64,000 bases of DNA from Paenibacillus sacheonensis (lineage in GTDB: Bacteria > Bacillota > Bacilli > Paenibacillales > Paenibacillaceae). A program made the position numbers and the translations under genes. The stretch spans positions 123,782 through 187,781 of the forward strand of contig NZ_JAAAMU010000014.1 of the NCBI RefSeq assembly GCF_009909195.1. Direction: 5' to 3'. Each line of letters begins with the position of its first letter. Position 1 is the first letter of the stretch. This document shows positions 18,307-29,333 of this stretch, piece by piece. Below the pieces are notes generated by a model. It had not been told where the DNA came from. It did no database searches and saw only the letters and a program-made list of their open reading frames with translations.

Positions 18307-20190
18307 ATGAAAAACGTTTTTGCGGAAGATTTGTATTTGTTCAACACGGGCCAATTATTTCAGGCCTACCGCACGTTCGGCTCGCACCCTGCCGTCGACA
18401 ACGGCCGTGCCGGCGTACGGTTCGCGGTTTGGGCGCCGAACGCCCGTGCGGTGTCCGTCGTCGGAGATTTCAACGACTGGATGGGAGGCTCGCATACGCT
18501 GGGACGCGCCGGAACGACCGGTGTCTGGATCGGATTTATTCCCGGCATGCGGACGGGCGACCGCTACAAATATGAGGTGCTGGACGCGAATGGCGACCGG
18601 AGGCTCAAAGCAGATCCGTTCGGCTTCCAAAGCGAGCTTAGGCCGAACACGGCATCAATCGTGACCCGTTTGGACGGTTACGAGTGGCAGGACGAAGCCT
18701 GGATGGAAGACAAACGTCATCATCCGCCATACGCGAGGCCGATGCTTACGTATGAGACGCATTTGGGCACATGGCGTACCGATGGTCCAGAGATGTTCCG
18801 GTCATACGAACAACTCGCGGATGAATTAGTCGATTATCTCGTTTCGATGAACTACACCCACCTCGAGCTGCTGCCGCTGACCGAGCATCCTTTTGACCAG
18901 TCCTGGGGTTATCAAACGACCGGGTATTACGCCGCGACAACGAGGTATGGACCGCCGGATGGGCTCAAAAAACTCGTCGACCGCTGTCATCAGCAAGGGA
19001 TCAGCGTCTTGCTTGATTGGGTGCCCGGGCACTTCTGCAAAGATGATCACGGTTTGCGCTTGTTTGATGGAACGCCGCTGTACGAGGATGCCGATCCGAG
19101 GCGCGCGGAAAAGCCAATCTGGGGGACGCTCGCGTTCGATTTCGGCAAGCCGGAAATCCACAGTTTCCTCCTATCGAACGCGCTGTTCTGGATGGACGTC
19201 TACCACATCGACGGCATCCGCGTCGACGCTGTCGCGAGCATGATCGACCTGCACTTCGACAAACCCGAAGGGATGAAGACGCTCAACCGCTGCGGCACGA
19301 CCGAGCATCTCGAGGCGCTCGATTTCTTAAGGAAATTGAACGAAACGGTCTTCCGTGCGTTTCCAGAAAGCATCATGATCGCCGAAGATTCCTCCGCCTA
19401 TCCCGCGGTCACCTCCCCGACTTATCTCGGAGGACTTGGCTTCAACTACAAATGGAACATGGGCTGGATGAACGATACGCTCCGCTACTTTGAAACCGAC
19501 CCCGACCAGCGTTCTTCCATACACTCACATCTCACGTTCTCGCTCATCTATGCGTTCGCTGAAAACTACGTACTCCCGCTTTCTCACGACGAAGTCGTGC
19601 ACGGCAAACGCTCGCTGCTGCACAAAATGCCGGGGTCATACCCCGAGAAATTTGCGAATCTCCGCTTGTTTTACGGCTACTGGATCACCCACCCCGGGAA
19701 AAAGCTGCTGTTCATGGGCGGCGAGTTCGGCCAGTTCGACGAGTGGAAAGATTACGACCAGCTTGATTGGATGCTGATGGACTATCCTTCCCATGCGGCC
19801 ATGCAGCGGTACGTTCGCAAGCTGAATCGTCTCTACTGCGAGCAATCCGCCTTATGGGTACGGGATCACGACGCAGGAGGCTTTGAATGGATTGACGTTA
19901 ATAACGCCAAGCAATGCATAATCTCTTTCATTCGCAAAGGATGGGACGGCACGCCTTCCGTCATCATAGTCTGCAACTTGTCGCGAGAATCGTACCTGTC
20001 TTATCGGGTCGGAGTACCTTCGCGGGGCAGGTACCGGCTGCTCTTGAACAGCGATGACGCGGAATTCGGCGGCAGCGGCCAACCGGCTTTCATGACGGCG
20101 CGCTCCGCGGCCAGAGCAATGCATGGCAAACCATACAGCATCGAGATCTCCATTCCAGCCTTGACGGTTCAAATTTGGACGAATGCCTAG
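18307..20190 (+). CDS. glgB: 1,4-alpha-glucan branching enzyme
   Basis: 627 residues, about the usual length of bacillary GlgB. An N-terminal CBM48 domain ([20 protein letters not shown]) precedes a GH13 barrel with nucleophile D307 ([10 protein letters not shown]), acid/base E360 (MIAEDSS) and transition-state D428 ([10 protein letters not shown]); a C-terminal beta domain ends VQIWTNA. The enzyme cuts alpha-1,4-glucan and re-attaches the piece as an alpha-1,6 branch, in the cytosol. First gene of the glgB-glgC-glgD-glgA operon. The start is uncertain: ATG 18307, TTG 18304, or possibly a CTG at 18295 that is better spaced from GGAGG. Confidence 0.96.
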   Translation: MKNVFAEDLYLFNTGQLFQAYRTFGSHPAVDNGRAGVRFAVWAPNARAVSVVGDFNDWMGGSHTLGRAGTTGVWIGFIPGMRTGDRYKYEVLDANGDRRLKADPFGFQSELRPNTASIVTRLDGYEWQDEAWMEDKRHHPPYARPMLTYETHLGTWRTDGPEMFRSYEQLADELVDYLVSMNYTHLELLPLTEHPFDQSWGYQTTGYYAATTRYGPPDGLKKLVDRCHQQGISVLLDWVPGHFCKDDHGLRLFDGTPLYEDADPRRAEKPIWGTLAFDFGKPEIHSFLLSNALFWMDVYHIDGIRVDAVASMIDLHFDKPEGMKTLNRCGTTEHLEALDFLRKLNETVFRAFPESIMIAEDSSAYPAVTSPTYLGGLGFNYKWNMGWMNDTLRYFETDPDQRSSIHSHLTFSLIYAFAENYVLPLSHDEVVHGKRSLLHKMPGSYPEKFANLRLFYGYWITHPGKKLLFMGGEFGQFDEWKDYDQLDWMLMDYPSHAAMQRYVRKLNRLYCEQSALWVRDHDAGGFEWIDVNNAKQCIISFIRKGWDGTPSVIIVCNLSRESYLSYRVGVPSRGRYRLLLNSDDAEFGGSGQPAFMTARSAARAMHGKPYSIEISIPALTVQIWTNA

Positions 20191-20264
20191 TTCGTCGAAC
20201 GCCCGTTCATTTCGGCAGCAATTGCTGCCGCGCTATTTTCATGAGGAGAGAGGAGTGTTGGAAC

Positions 20265-21437
20265 TTGAGCCGCAAAGAAAACAAAGAATGTATCGCGATG
20301 CTGCTTGCAGGAGGGGAAGGACGCCGTTTAGGCGTGCTCACTAAAGATTTAGCCAAACCGGCCGTGCCATTCGGAGGAAAATACCGGATTATCGACTTTA
20401 CGCTCAGCAATTGCGTCAATTCCGGAGTCGACACGGTCGGGGTGCTCACGCAGTACCAGCCGCTCGTTCTTAATCAATATCTCGGGATCGGCAGCTCGTG
20501 GGGATTGGACCGTCGCGAAGGCGGCATGCATGTGCTTCCACCGTACGTTAGATCCAAAGGGGGCACGTGGTACAAAGGGACCGCGAACGCGATCTACCAA
20601 AATCTTGGGTTTATCGAGCGTTACGATCCCGAGTACGTACTTATCATCTCAGGCGATCATATTTACAAAATGGATTACGATTTGCTGCTCGAAACGCACA
20701 AGCGCAACCGCGCCGACGCGACGATCGCCGTCATTACGGTGCCCTGGGCGGAAGCGAGCCGCTTCGGCATTCTGAACGTCGACGATAAGGCCCGCGTGAC
20801 CGAATTCGCAGAAAAACCGAAGAAGCCGTCGAGCAACCTTGCTTCGATGGGGGTATACATGTTTTCTTGGCCGGTGCTGAGGGATAGGCTCATTCGGGAT
20901 GAAGCCGACAGCGGGTCGTCCAACGATTTCGGCAAGGACATCCTTCCGAAGATGCTGGAAGAGGGCGCCCGCCTATTCACGCATCGATTCAACGGCTATT
21001 GGAAAGATGTCGGAACGATCGAGAGCTTGTGGCAGGCGAATATGGATTTGCTCGGCGACAAGCCGGGGCTGGATTTAAACGATCATTCATGGCGCATCTA
21101 TTCCGTCTGCCCGAACCAGCCGACGCAGTATATATCACCTGCGGCCAAAGTGCAAAGTTCGATGATCAACGAAGGCTGCACCATCGAAGGCGAAGTGCAC
21201 CGCAGCGTGCTGTCCCACGGCGTGCACGTCGGCGAAGGCAGCATCGTCGAAGATTCGGTGCTCATGCCCGGAGCGGTCGTCGGGCGCGGCGCGCGCGTCA
21301 TCCGTGCGATCGTAGGTGACAACGCGGTGATTGAAGACGGCATGCGAGTCGGGAGGATCAACTCGGATGAAATCGCGGTCGTCGGCAGCGGCGTGCGGGT
21401 GTCCGGGCAACAATTGAAGGAGGTGGAGACCGTATGA
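20265..21437 (+). CDS. glgC: Glucose-1-phosphate adenylyltransferase (catalytic subunit)
   Basis: 390 residues from the TTG at 20265, which has AGGAG nine bases upstream; an ATG at 20241 in the same frame lacks a site. The nucleotidyl-transferase motif [20 protein letters not shown] is intact, as are the substrate loops EFAEKPKKP and [10 protein letters not shown]-terminal left-handed beta-helix ([20 protein letters not shown]) completes the GlgC fold. It makes ADP-glucose from glucose-1-phosphate and ATP, the committed step of glycogen synthesis. The stop overlaps the glgD start (ATGA), so the two are translated together and form a GlgC/GlgD heterotetramer in related Bacillales. Confidence 0.96.
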   Translation: MSRKENKECIAMLLAGGEGRRLGVLTKDLAKPAVPFGGKYRIIDFTLSNCVNSGVDTVGVLTQYQPLVLNQYLGIGSSWGLDRREGGMHVLPPYVRSKGGTWYKGTANAIYQNLGFIERYDPEYVLIISGDHIYKMDYDLLLETHKRNRADATIAVITVPWAEASRFGILNVDDKARVTEFAEKPKKPSSNLASMGVYMFSWPVLRDRLIRDEADSGSSNDFGKDILPKMLEEGARLFTHRFNGYWKDVGTIESLWQANMDLLGDKPGLDLNDHSWRIYSVCPNQPTQYISPAAKVQSSMINEGCTIEGEVHRSVLSHGVHVGEGSIVEDSVLMPGAVVGRGARVIRAIVGDNAVIEDGMRVGRINSDEIAVVGSGVRVSGQQLKEVETV

Positions 21438-22546
21438 AACTGCCGATGCTTGGCATCATCAATCTCATTCATGAAACGGACGAAATGGGGACGCTCACGC
21501 AAGGAAGGTGCCTCGCGACCGTACCATTCGGCGGCCGGTACCGACTGATCGATTTCGTCCTGTCCTCGATGGTCAATTCCGGCATGCAGGAGGTCGCGGT
21601 GTTCGCGCACACGAAATACCGCTCACTCATGGAGCACCTCGGCACCGGGACGAACTGGGATTTGCATCGCAAACAAAACGGGCTGTTCGTGCTCCCTCCG
21701 GCCATTGAAGACCAGAACGATTTCGCACGGGGCGACCTCTATCATTTTTATCGGAACCGGGACTACTTCGCTCGAAGTCCACACGAGTACGTCGCGATTT
21801 GCCGCAGCCATATGGTATGCAATGTCGATTTCGAGGATGTACTGCGCCACCATCGCGATCATGAAGCAGACATCACGGTCGTTTGCAAAGCGAACCCGGG
21901 GAGCATCGTCGGCTTGGCGCGCAAGGTAAGGGTAGACGAAACGGGCCGGATCAAGGACATTCAAGACCATTACGGCCGATTGTCCGATGATGTCGTATCG
22001 ATGGAGATGTACATACTCCGCAAAGATTTGCTGATCGACCTGATCGAAACGTCGCTGGCGCAAGGGCGCGACCACTTCGTGCGCCATGCGGTTTTCTCGC
22101 GCCTCGACCAGCTCAAGGTGAGCGCCTACATGTACGACGGGGTTCTTGGCATCGTTAATAACATCGCCTCGTACTTCCGCCACAGCATGGAACTACTGCA
22201 GCCCGAAATTGGGCGCGAGCTGTTTTTCCGTCCGGGGCCGATATATTCGAAAGGCCATGGTGAACCCCCGACTCGTTTTTTGACCGGTGCGGATGTGAAC
22301 CATTCGCTTGTGGCGAATGGCTGCGAAATCGACGGTATCGTCGAAAACAGCATTTTGTTCCGCGGTGTCAAGGTGAAGAAGGGCGCGGTCGTTCGCAACA
22401 GCATCGTGATGCAGAACAGCGTCATCGGGGAAGACGGCTCGCTCGAAAGCTGCATCCTCGACAAGGAAGTGGAAATCCAGCCGTTTCAGCAATTGCGCGG
22501 CGTTCCCGATATGCCGTTTCTCGCGCTTAAGCGCAAAGTCATTTGA
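21434..22546 (+). CDS. glgD: Glycogen biosynthesis protein GlgD (regulatory AGPase subunit)
   Basis: 370 residues; the ATG overlaps the glgC stop and follows AAGGAGGTGG. It is a GlgC paralogue with the same two domains, but the N-terminal loop reads [20 protein letters not shown] instead of the GGxGxRL signature, so catalytic arginine and glycine residues are missing. This is the normal state of GlgD, which modulates GlgC activity. The C-terminal beta-helix is present ([20 protein letters not shown]). Confidence 0.95.
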   Translation: MKLPMLGIINLIHETDEMGTLTQGRCLATVPFGGRYRLIDFVLSSMVNSGMQEVAVFAHTKYRSLMEHLGTGTNWDLHRKQNGLFVLPPAIEDQNDFARGDLYHFYRNRDYFARSPHEYVAICRSHMVCNVDFEDVLRHHRDHEADITVVCKANPGSIVGLARKVRVDETGRIKDIQDHYGRLSDDVVSMEMYILRKDLLIDLIETSLAQGRDHFVRHAVFSRLDQLKVSAYMYDGVLGIVNNIASYFRHSMELLQPEIGRELFFRPGPIYSKGHGEPPTRFLTGADVNHSLVANGCEIDGIVENSILFRGVKVKKGAVVRNSIVMQNSVIGEDGSLESCILDKEVEIQPFQQLRGVPDMPFLALKRKVI

Positions 22547-22573
22547 TCCAATGAAATGGAGGGCGAAAGGTGT

Positions 22574-24001
22574 ATGAAAGTATGGTTCGCAGCATCGGAA
22601 GCTATGCCGCTCGCCAAGACGGGCGGGCTGGCAGACGTCGTTGGCGCGCTGCCGAAGGCGCTCGCGAAGCAGAGCGTGGACGTGACGGTCGTGCTTCCCA
22701 AGTACGGCGAAATCCCGCACGAGATCGCGAGCCGAGCGGAGTTGCGGCAGATCGTATGGGTGCAGATGGGCTGGCGCAGCCAGTACTGCGGCTTATACGA
22801 AGTGAACGTGGATGGCGTGCAGTATCTGCTTATCGACAATGAGTACTATTTCAAACGCGGCCATTTGTACGGATACGGGGACGAGGCGGAGCGATTCGTG
22901 TTTTTCAGCTCCGCGGTCATCGAAGCGCTGAAAGCGACGGAGGAGGTGCCGGACGTGCTGCACTGTCACGACTGGCAGACCGGGCTTGTCCCGTTCCTGC
23001 TTCGTACGCGATATGCCAATCACCCCGGCCTGAGCCGCATCAAAACAGTATTTACGATTCATAACCTGCAATACCAAGGCGTCTTCTCGCGCGACATGCT
23101 GCAAGATTTGCTGGCGGTCGGCGACGATTCGTTCTCGCCGGACGCGCTTGAGTTTTACGGAGCTGCCAGCTTCATGAAAGCCGGTCTCAGGTTCGCGGAT
23201 AAGCTGACAACGGTCAGTCCGACCTACGCGCAGGAAATTTTGACGGAGACCTACGGCGAGAAAATGGATGGCGTGCTCCGGCAGCGGGCGGGCGATTTGA
23301 CCGGCATCGTGAACGGCGTTGATACGGATGCGTATGATCCGATGCGCGACGAGTATCTGACCGTCCGCTATCGCGACTCGGTCACGAAGAAGCGGCGGAA
23401 CAAGCTGGCGCTGCAGCGCGAGCTCGGGTTGCCGGAGGACGATACGGTGCCGATGCTCGGCATTGTATCCCGGTTCGTCTGGCAAAAAGGGATCGACATG
23501 ATCGGAGAGGCGATCCCGGAATTGATGAACGAGCGGTTGCAGCTTGTCGTGCTCGGTGCGGGCGAGCAGCAGCTGGAGTCGATGCTGCGCGCGGCGCGGG
23601 ACCGCTATCCGGACCGGATCTCCGTTTGGTTCGGATTTAACGAAGGGCTCGCCAGAAGGATCTATGCGTCGTCCGACATGTATTTAATGCCGTCGCGCTT
23701 CGAGCCTTGCGGCCTCAGCCAGCTCATCGCGCTCCGCTACCGGACCGTGCCGATCGTTCGGGAAAGCGGCGGGCTTCGCGACACGGTAACGTCGTACAAC
23801 GAGTACACCGGCGAAGGAAATGGTTTCACGTTCGGGCCTGCGAGCACCCACGACATGCTGTATACGATTCGCCGCGCTTTAGCACTTTATCAAGATGAGG
23901 CAGTTTGGTCGCGAATATTGACCAACAGCGCGAAAATAGATTACGGCTGGAGCACATCGGCACGCGAATATCATAAGTTGTATCGCGTGCTGGTCGGCTG
24001 A
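22574..24001 (+). CDS. glgA: Glycogen synthase (ADP-glucose, GT5)
   Basis: 475 residues from the ATG at 22574, with GGAGGGCGAAAGG upstream. The N-terminal KTGGLADVVGALPKAL carries the ADP-glucose-binding KxGGL motif, and HCHDWQT, FTIHNLQYQG and TVSPTYAQEI are GT5 landmarks. The C-terminal domain has PSRFEPCGLSQLIALRYRTV with the conserved E-x(7)-E type region. It extends alpha-1,4-glucan chains from ADP-glucose in the cytosol. Last gene of the operon: no glgP follows, unlike the B. subtilis glgBCDAP layout, so phosphorylase would have to be encoded elsewhere. Confidence 0.96.
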   Translation: MKVWFAASEAMPLAKTGGLADVVGALPKALAKQSVDVTVVLPKYGEIPHEIASRAELRQIVWVQMGWRSQYCGLYEVNVDGVQYLLIDNEYYFKRGHLYGYGDEAERFVFFSSAVIEALKATEEVPDVLHCHDWQTGLVPFLLRTRYANHPGLSRIKTVFTIHNLQYQGVFSRDMLQDLLAVGDDSFSPDALEFYGAASFMKAGLRFADKLTTVSPTYAQEILTETYGEKMDGVLRQRAGDLTGIVNGVDTDAYDPMRDEYLTVRYRDSVTKKRRNKLALQRELGLPEDDTVPMLGIVSRFVWQKGIDMIGEAIPELMNERLQLVVLGAGEQQLESMLRAARDRYPDRISVWFGFNEGLARRIYASSDMYLMPSRFEPCGLSQLIALRYRTVPIVRESGGLRDTVTSYNEYTGEGNGFTFGPASTHDMLYTIRRALALYQDEAVWSRILTNSAKIDYGWSTSAREYHKLYRVLVG

Positions 24002-24115
24002 CGGCCGCTCTGCATAAATGCCCTGAGGATGGCTTGGTACGGCGTATCTCCCGTCTTTGCCAGCTGTGCAATGACTTTCGCATCCTTAATGTTCGCGATC
24101 ACCTAAGCTGACAAG

Positions 24116-24149
24116 AGAAGCACGCCATTAGTCGCGTGCTTCTTTGTTT
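24116..24149 (+). terminator. Terminator of the glycogen operon
   Basis: GAAGCACGC (24117-24125) pairs with GCGTGCTTC (24134-24142), followed by TTTGTTTT. It closes the glgBCDA transcript. Confidence 0.85.
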
Positions 24150-24289
24150 TGTATGCCAGTGAGAGGGGGAACGCCGAACGATTTTTAATTTATTACCAAT
24201 CCCTACTTAATAAATTACATTTTATTAAAAGTTCCAGCAGGTATAATTTTTACAAGAGCCCACCTTACGGGAAAGAGGGATTGATAGTA

Positions 24290-25240
24290 TTGAAAGCGGT
24301 TTTAAGCAGCGACAGCCGGCGCATCAAAATCAGGAGAACGAACCGGATCGTACAGAACTTAAAAAGAGATTACTTGCTATATGCTCTCTTGATGCTTCCA
24401 ATGGCCTATATCTTGATTTTCAGATATGCGCCAATCTATGGGGTATTGATGGCTTTCCAGGATTACAATATTTTTCAAGGCATCAGCGGAAGCGAGTGGG
24501 TCGGATTAGACGTCTTCCAGTTTATCTTCCAGCAGGACAGCTTCTACCGGGCTTTGAAAAATACGCTCATTCTGAATCTTCTCGACTTGGCCGCAGGCTT
24601 CCCGGCACCTATTATTTTGGCGGTTCTGTTAAATGAGCTCAGATTTACACGATTCAAAAAATTAACGCAAACCGTTCTGTACCTGCCGCATTTTTTGTCT
24701 TGGGTCATTATCGGAGGCATGGTGTATTTAATGTTCTCGTCGGGAGGCATGGCCAATACGATCTTGTCCGGCCTTGGTCTTGGCAAAATCGAGTTTCTCT
24801 CCGACACAACAAACTGGCTGATCATGTATGTGGCTGTTGGGGTATGGCAAAGCGCTGGTTGGGGAACCATTCTTTATCTGGCTGCCATGGTTGGAATAAA
24901 TAACGATTTGTACGAGGCAGCGGACATGGACGGATGCAGCAGGCTTCGCAAAATCCGGCATATCACTTTGCCTGGAATCAAGCCCACCATCATTATCCTT
25001 CTTATTCTGCAGATCGGGAGAATGGTCTCGATCGGATTCGACCGGCCATTCGTTATGGGAAATTCGCTTGTCAGCGACAACTCCGATGTTATCAGTACTT
25101 ATGTTTACCGGATCGGGATCAGCTCAGGCGATTTCTCGCAGGCTACCGCTGTTGGATTGTTCCAATCGGTTGTCGGGCTGCTGTTTCTCGTGTCGGCCAA
25201 TTATATCTCCAAAAAAATAGGCGAGCAAGGAATCTGGTAA
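24290..25240 (+). CDS. Sugar ABC transporter permease (LplB type)
   Basis: 316 residues from the TTG at 24290, with AGAGGGA nine bases upstream; the open frame begins 47 codons earlier without a site. Six membrane segments are visible (e.g. DYLLYALLMLPMAYILIF, VLYLPHFLSWVIIGGMVYLM). The ABC-2 loop EAADMDGCSRLRKIRHITLP is the EAA motif that contacts the ATPase. The LplB branch of CUT1 importers takes up oligosaccharides or alditol-type sugars. No ATPase gene is in the cluster; such systems share an MsmK/UgpC-like ATPase encoded elsewhere. First gene of permease-permease-lipoprotein. Confidence 0.93.
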   Translation: MKAVLSSDSRRIKIRRTNRIVQNLKRDYLLYALLMLPMAYILIFRYAPIYGVLMAFQDYNIFQGISGSEWVGLDVFQFIFQQDSFYRALKNTLILNLLDLAAGFPAPIILAVLLNELRFTRFKKLTQTVLYLPHFLSWVIIGGMVYLMFSSGGMANTILSGLGLGKIEFLSDTTNWLIMYVAVGVWQSAGWGTILYLAAMVGINNDLYEAADMDGCSRLRKIRHITLPGIKPTIIILLILQIGRMVSIGFDRPFVMGNSLVSDNSDVISTYVYRIGISSGDFSQATAVGLFQSVVGLLFLVSANYISKKIGEQGIW

Positions 25241-25245
25241 AGGGC

Positions 25246-26124
25246 GTGAGTGGACTGAACAAATCAAAAACGAATCTCGCAGACATTCTGATTCTAGTAT
25301 TCATTACGGCCGTTTCCGTAACCTGTCTCGTTCCTTTCTTATATATGATAGCGCTTTCTCTTAGCTCGAATAATGCTATTATTTCGCAGAAGGTATCCTT
25401 GTTGCCGGTAGGGTTCACTCTTGAAACCTATAAAACGATTCTTAGCGATTTCGACATGATTTACTCGCTTGGCTATACGATCGTACTTACGATTTTGTTT
25501 ACGGTATGCAGCATGTTTTTTACCATTTGTGCTGCCTATCCCCTTACGAAGAAAAGATTAATGGGCAGAAATTTCTTCCTCAGCACGATGGTGTTTACGA
25601 TGTATTTCAGCGGCGGATTAATTCCGAGCTATATTCTCGTGAAGAACCTGGACATGATGAATACGATGAGCAGTCTTATTTTACCCGGAGCTTTAAGCGT
25701 TTTTAATATGATTATCCTGAAAACCTTCTTCTCCTCTCTTCCGGAAAGCCTGGAGGAGGCGGCGGCGATCGACGGCTGCAACGAGTGGGGAATTCTGGTT
25801 AAGGTCGTTCTGCCGTTGTCTATGCCCTCTATTGCTACATTAAGCCTCTTTTATGCAGTCGAGAGGTGGAACGGCTTTCAGGATGCGTTGTTTTATATTA
25901 CGGACAAGAATCTATATCCCATACAATTAAAGCTCTATCAGATTATTTCGGCTAATCAGCAGTTGGATACGCAGCAAGGGGAAGGCAGCACGGGTGCCTT
26001 TATCGTTCCTGAATCCCTGAAGGCCGCAAGCGTTATGTTCGCTACCGTTCCTATATTGCTGGTCTACCCTAAACTTCAGAAATATTTTGTTGATGGCGTA
26101 ATGACCGGGGCAATTAAAGGATAA
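25246..26124 (+). CDS. Sugar ABC transporter permease (YtcP/LplC type)
   Basis: 292 residues from a GTG at 25246, five bases after the previous stop, so translation is probably coupled; the nearby AAAGGG is close to the start. Six membrane segments are visible, beginning ILILVFITAVSVTCLVPFLY, and the EAA loop reads SLEEAAAIDGCNEWGILVKV. It ends with the family's typical YPKLQKYFVDGVMTGAIKG, so the protein is complete. It forms the transmembrane heterodimer with the upstream permease. Confidence 0.93.
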   Translation: MSGLNKSKTNLADILILVFITAVSVTCLVPFLYMIALSLSSNNAIISQKVSLLPVGFTLETYKTILSDFDMIYSLGYTIVLTILFTVCSMFFTICAAYPLTKKRLMGRNFFLSTMVFTMYFSGGLIPSYILVKNLDMMNTMSSLILPGALSVFNMIILKTFFSSLPESLEEAAAIDGCNEWGILVKVVLPLSMPSIATLSLFYAVERWNGFQDALFYITDKNLYPIQLKLYQIISANQQLDTQQGEGSTGAFIVPESLKAASVMFATVPILLVYPKLQKYFVDGVMTGAIKG

Positions 26125-26168
26125 AGAAAGGCTGCAAAACACTAATAGAAAAAGGTGAGGTTGAAAAC

Positions 26169-27755
26169 ATGAACAAAAAAATGTTGGTTTTACTACCCGT
26201 TCTTACTCTGTTAGCCAGCGGATTGGCAGGCTGCGGCGGCGATAATAATAATGGGAACGCGCCCGCGGAAACGTCAAACGCTTCGGCAGAGACCAAAGCG
26301 CCTTCAGGCTCACCGGTTACATTGACCGTTGAGGTATTTGACAGAGGCATTCAGGGACAGCCGGATCTGAATAACAACACGTGGACCAGGTATATCAATG
26401 AGCATTTCGGCAAGCCGAACAACGCGGTCGTGAAATTTGTCCCGGTTCCACGATCGCAAGAGATCGATAAGCTGAACGTCATGATGGCAGCAGGCGAGGC
26501 ACCGGATATCTCCTTCACATACGACAGTGCAACCGTATCCCGGTATGCCAAAATTAACGGAATTATGTTATTGGAGGATTTGCTTGAGAAGTATGGCCAG
26601 GATTTGAAAAAATATTTAGGCGATACCGTTCTGACTTACGGACAATTTAGCGGGAAGCAGATGGCGATCCCGGCAAAACGAACATCGCTTGCATGGATCG
26701 GCAGTTTTATCCGGAAGGATTGGCTGGATAAATTAGGACTGCCCGTTCCGACGAATAGAGATGAATTATATACTACCCTTGTTGCATTCCGAGATCAGAA
26801 TCCCGGAGGCGTAGATGGCGTTATTCCTTGGGGATTGGCGGCAACCGGCATGAATTATGGTACAGGCAATTTGGCTGAATCTTACTGGGGCGAACAGTCG
26901 GACGAGGATTTCGTGACCTCTCCCAACTGGTTAAAGCCCGGAAACAAGGAATCGCTGAAATTCCTCAACAAGCTGTATAATGAGAAATTGATCAGTCCTG
27001 ATTTTGCGCTGGACAAAACAGCGAAGCAGGCGGACGCGGACGTGACTAATGGCAAGGTCGGATTTTTCAGCGCGAACTGGGATTATGCGTTCAGACAAAA
27101 TATAAGCGAACCGCTAAAGGCCAATGTGCCGGACGCTAATTTTGTGCCAGTCGATACGTTTAAAAACGATGAAGGCAAGTACAAAAAAATGATTTATAAC
27201 GAAAATGGCATCAATGTCTTTATTCCGAAATCCAGCAAAAACGCGGAGCTGGCCATCAAGTACTTGAACTGGATGGCAAACCCTGACGTATTGTTCTTCC
27301 TGCAATATGGGGAAGAAGGGGTTAACCACCAAATGGTTAATGGCATTCCGCAGATGATTGCGCAAACGGGTGACAATATGCAAACCAGCCCCCAAAATCT
27401 CGATTATACGCTGGTGGTAAACGGCGTCGAGCTGGGCGATCAGGAAAAAAATATTAAAGCGCTCTCCGCTTCGTATTCCGGATTGGAAACGACCGCGGAG
27501 CAATCCTACAAAATCAACACGACGGACGGCTACACCGGCTTCTTCTATGATACGCCTAATGAAGCCAACATCAAATTCGGCAAGACGCTTGGAGATATGA
27601 ACAAGCAAATGACCGATAAGCTAATTGTATGCAAGCCTTCGGAATTCGACGGCATGTATGACAAGCTTGTTAAAGAATATATGGATGCCGGCGGCAAGGC
27701 TGTTATGGAAGAAAACATGAAAATCTATGAAGCTATGCAGGCAAACAAGAAGTGA
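26169..27755 (+). CDS. Extracellular sugar-binding lipoprotein (family 1)
   Basis: 528 residues. The N-terminus is a lipoprotein signal, with lipobox LAGC at residues 17-20 after LLPVLTLLASG, then a Gly/Asn/Ala-rich linker. The mature part fits large LplA/YtcQ-type solute-binding proteins (EINEHFGKPNN-like start, MMAAGEAPDISFTYD, a conserved lid with GFFSANWDYAF). It is anchored on the outer face of the membrane and delivers its sugar to the two upstream permeases. The ligand cannot be told from sequence. Regulated, by context, by the YesN/YesM pair immediately downstream. Confidence 0.93.
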   Translation: MNKKMLVLLPVLTLLASGLAGCGGDNNNGNAPAETSNASAETKAPSGSPVTLTVEVFDRGIQGQPDLNNNTWTRYINEHFGKPNNAVVKFVPVPRSQEIDKLNVMMAAGEAPDISFTYDSATVSRYAKINGIMLLEDLLEKYGQDLKKYLGDTVLTYGQFSGKQMAIPAKRTSLAWIGSFIRKDWLDKLGLPVPTNRDELYTTLVAFRDQNPGGVDGVIPWGLAATGMNYGTGNLAESYWGEQSDEDFVTSPNWLKPGNKESLKFLNKLYNEKLISPDFALDKTAKQADADVTNGKVGFFSANWDYAFRQNISEPLKANVPDANFVPVDTFKNDEGKYKKMIYNENGINVFIPKSSKNAELAIKYLNWMANPDVLFFLQYGEEGVNHQMVNGIPQMIAQTGDNMQTSPQNLDYTLVVNGVELGDQEKNIKALSASYSGLETTAEQSYKINTTDGYTGFFYDTPNEANIKFGKTLGDMNKQMTDKLIVCKPSEFDGMYDKLVKEYMDAGGKAVMEENMKIYEAMQANKK

Positions 27756-27780
27756 TATAACGGGCTGGCTGGCTGACAAG

Positions 27781-27812
27781 CCTATGGACGTAAGGGTCCA
27801 TAGGCCTTTCTC
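27781..27812 (+). terminator. Hairpin after lipoprotein gene (weak terminator)
   Basis: CCTATGGAC (27781-27789) pairs with GTCCATAGG (27796-27804), followed by CCTTTCTCT. The T-run is poor, so it probably attenuates rather than fully stops transcription into the two-component genes. Confidence 0.5.
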
Positions 27813-27869
27813 TATATAACCCGTAATGCTGCGATCATTATGACGAGAAGAACCTATCGGGAGGTACTT

Positions 27870-29306
27870 ATGTATAGTGTCATTATTGTTGATGATGAGC
27901 CGTGGGCAATTAAGGGAATCAGGAATGCCTTTGACTGGAGTAAATATGGATTTGAAATAACGGGTCAATTCACGAGCGTTCATAAGGCATTAGAATATAT
28001 AGGCGAGTCAAATCCCGATCTGATCGTTACGGACATTCGCATGCCCGAAATTTCCGGGCTTGAACTGATGAGGATGACGAGAGAAAGGGGCAAGGATGCC
28101 GACTTTGTGGTTGTAAGCGGTTTCGCCGAATTCGCCTATGCTCAAGAGGCTATCCGATGCGGAGCACTCGATTATTTCTTGAAGCCCATTGATATTGAGC
28201 TTGCGGATTCTTTGATACAAAAGCTGGCTGCTCATTTCGCCGGCAAGAAAGGGAATCTTAATAACCTGATTTTAGAAGCTTTAAATTCGGCGGATCACGG
28301 CGAGCTGTGCCGATTAACTCCATTTTTTAGCCATTCATCCGAAAATGACTATTATCGCGCACTCATTCTTTATTCTAATCGCGATAGAATCGGCAGCGGC
28401 AAGCGTTATGATGTCAAACAAACATTGGAAATAGAACTGGGATCAAGAAAAACATTATACATCCTAAAAAGCAGCCAAATAGCGGATTTGAAGGAAAGCC
28501 TTCTTTTTTCAGAGTTGGCAGGAGCAGATGTGAAAGCGGCAGGAATCAGCAGTATTTCGAATCATTGCAAGGATATTGCCAAGCTGATCAAGGAATCCGA
28601 CCTGGCAGCATCGAAGGTTTTTTTGAATGAGGATGAAAAGGGCCTATTCGAATACGAACAAAAGCTGGATAAAGTAAAGCCTTTTATCGATAGCATTTCG
28701 TCCATTTTCAAAGAGAAGCAGTTTGAAGCATTGGAGGATACCTTTTGCAGGCTTAAAAACGACTTCAGCGCAACAGATGCCGGCATGGGGGAGGTTGTTT
28801 ATTTATGGAATCAGGTGGTCAGCGTATTGCTGGCTTCCTTTTACGAAGAGCTGAAAGACATGGAGCTGAGCTTCCACAATTACTCCGAGCTCAAGGAACG
28901 CTTTGAAAACTTCGAGTCCTTATGCGGGTTTTTATATGATGTCTTACTATATATTAAACTACTGAACCGTCAATCCGCGAATGAGGGCGATATCAACTCC
29001 TATTTTGCCCAGATGGTAAACTATATCGATCATCACTATCCGAACAAACTGTACCTGAAAGATTTGGCTGCAAAGTTTTTCCTTAATCAAGTGTACTGCT
29101 GTCAGTTGTTCAAAAAAAATATGGGAAAAACATTCTCGGAATATGTCACGGAATTGCGGATAAACAAAGCCTGCGAGCTGTTGAAGCACTCGGAAATGTC
29201 GGTTGAGGAAGTAGCCTTAAAGGTAGGGATTACCGATTATTACTATTTCAATAAAGTGTTCAAGAAACAAATCGGAATCACACCCGCGAAATATAGAAAA
29301 AGCTGA
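27870..29306 (+). CDS. YesN-type response regulator (REC + AraC output)
   Basis: 478 residues from the ATG at 27870, with GGGAGG eight bases upstream; an ATG at 27840 lacks a site. The receiver domain occupies 1-120 with acidic pocket DDEP, phosphoacceptor D55 (LIVTDIRMPE) and K in FLKPID. A middle region of about 240 residues is typical of the family. The C-terminal 100 residues form an AraC DNA-binding domain (YLKDLAAKFFLNQVYCCQLF, VALKVGITDYYYFNKVFKKQ). Paired with the sensor kinase 27 bases downstream, it probably controls the sugar importer genes just upstream. Confidence 0.94.
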   Translation: MYSVIIVDDEPWAIKGIRNAFDWSKYGFEITGQFTSVHKALEYIGESNPDLIVTDIRMPEISGLELMRMTRERGKDADFVVVSGFAEFAYAQEAIRCGALDYFLKPIDIELADSLIQKLAAHFAGKKGNLNNLILEALNSADHGELCRLTPFFSHSSENDYYRALILYSNRDRIGSGKRYDVKQTLEIELGSRKTLYILKSSQIADLKESLLFSELAGADVKAAGISSISNHCKDIAKLIKESDLAASKVFLNEDEKGLFEYEQKLDKVKPFIDSISSIFKEKQFEALEDTFCRLKNDFSATDAGMGEVVYLWNQVVSVLLASFYEELKDMELSFHNYSELKERFENFESLCGFLYDVLLYIKLLNRQSANEGDINSYFAQMVNYIDHHYPNKLYLKDLAAKFFLNQVYCCQLFKKNMGKTFSEYVTELRINKACELLKHSEMSVEEVALKVGITDYYYFNKVFKKQIGITPAKYRKS

Positions 29307-29333
29307 CTAAAATACCGAATCGGAGTGGGCTAC

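Noticed and set aside
24002..24105. Reverse-strand frame with INIKDAKVIAQLAKTG-like character just behind glgA
   Set aside because: Only about 40 codons, GTG start without a ribosome site, overlaps the glgA end and no family recognised.
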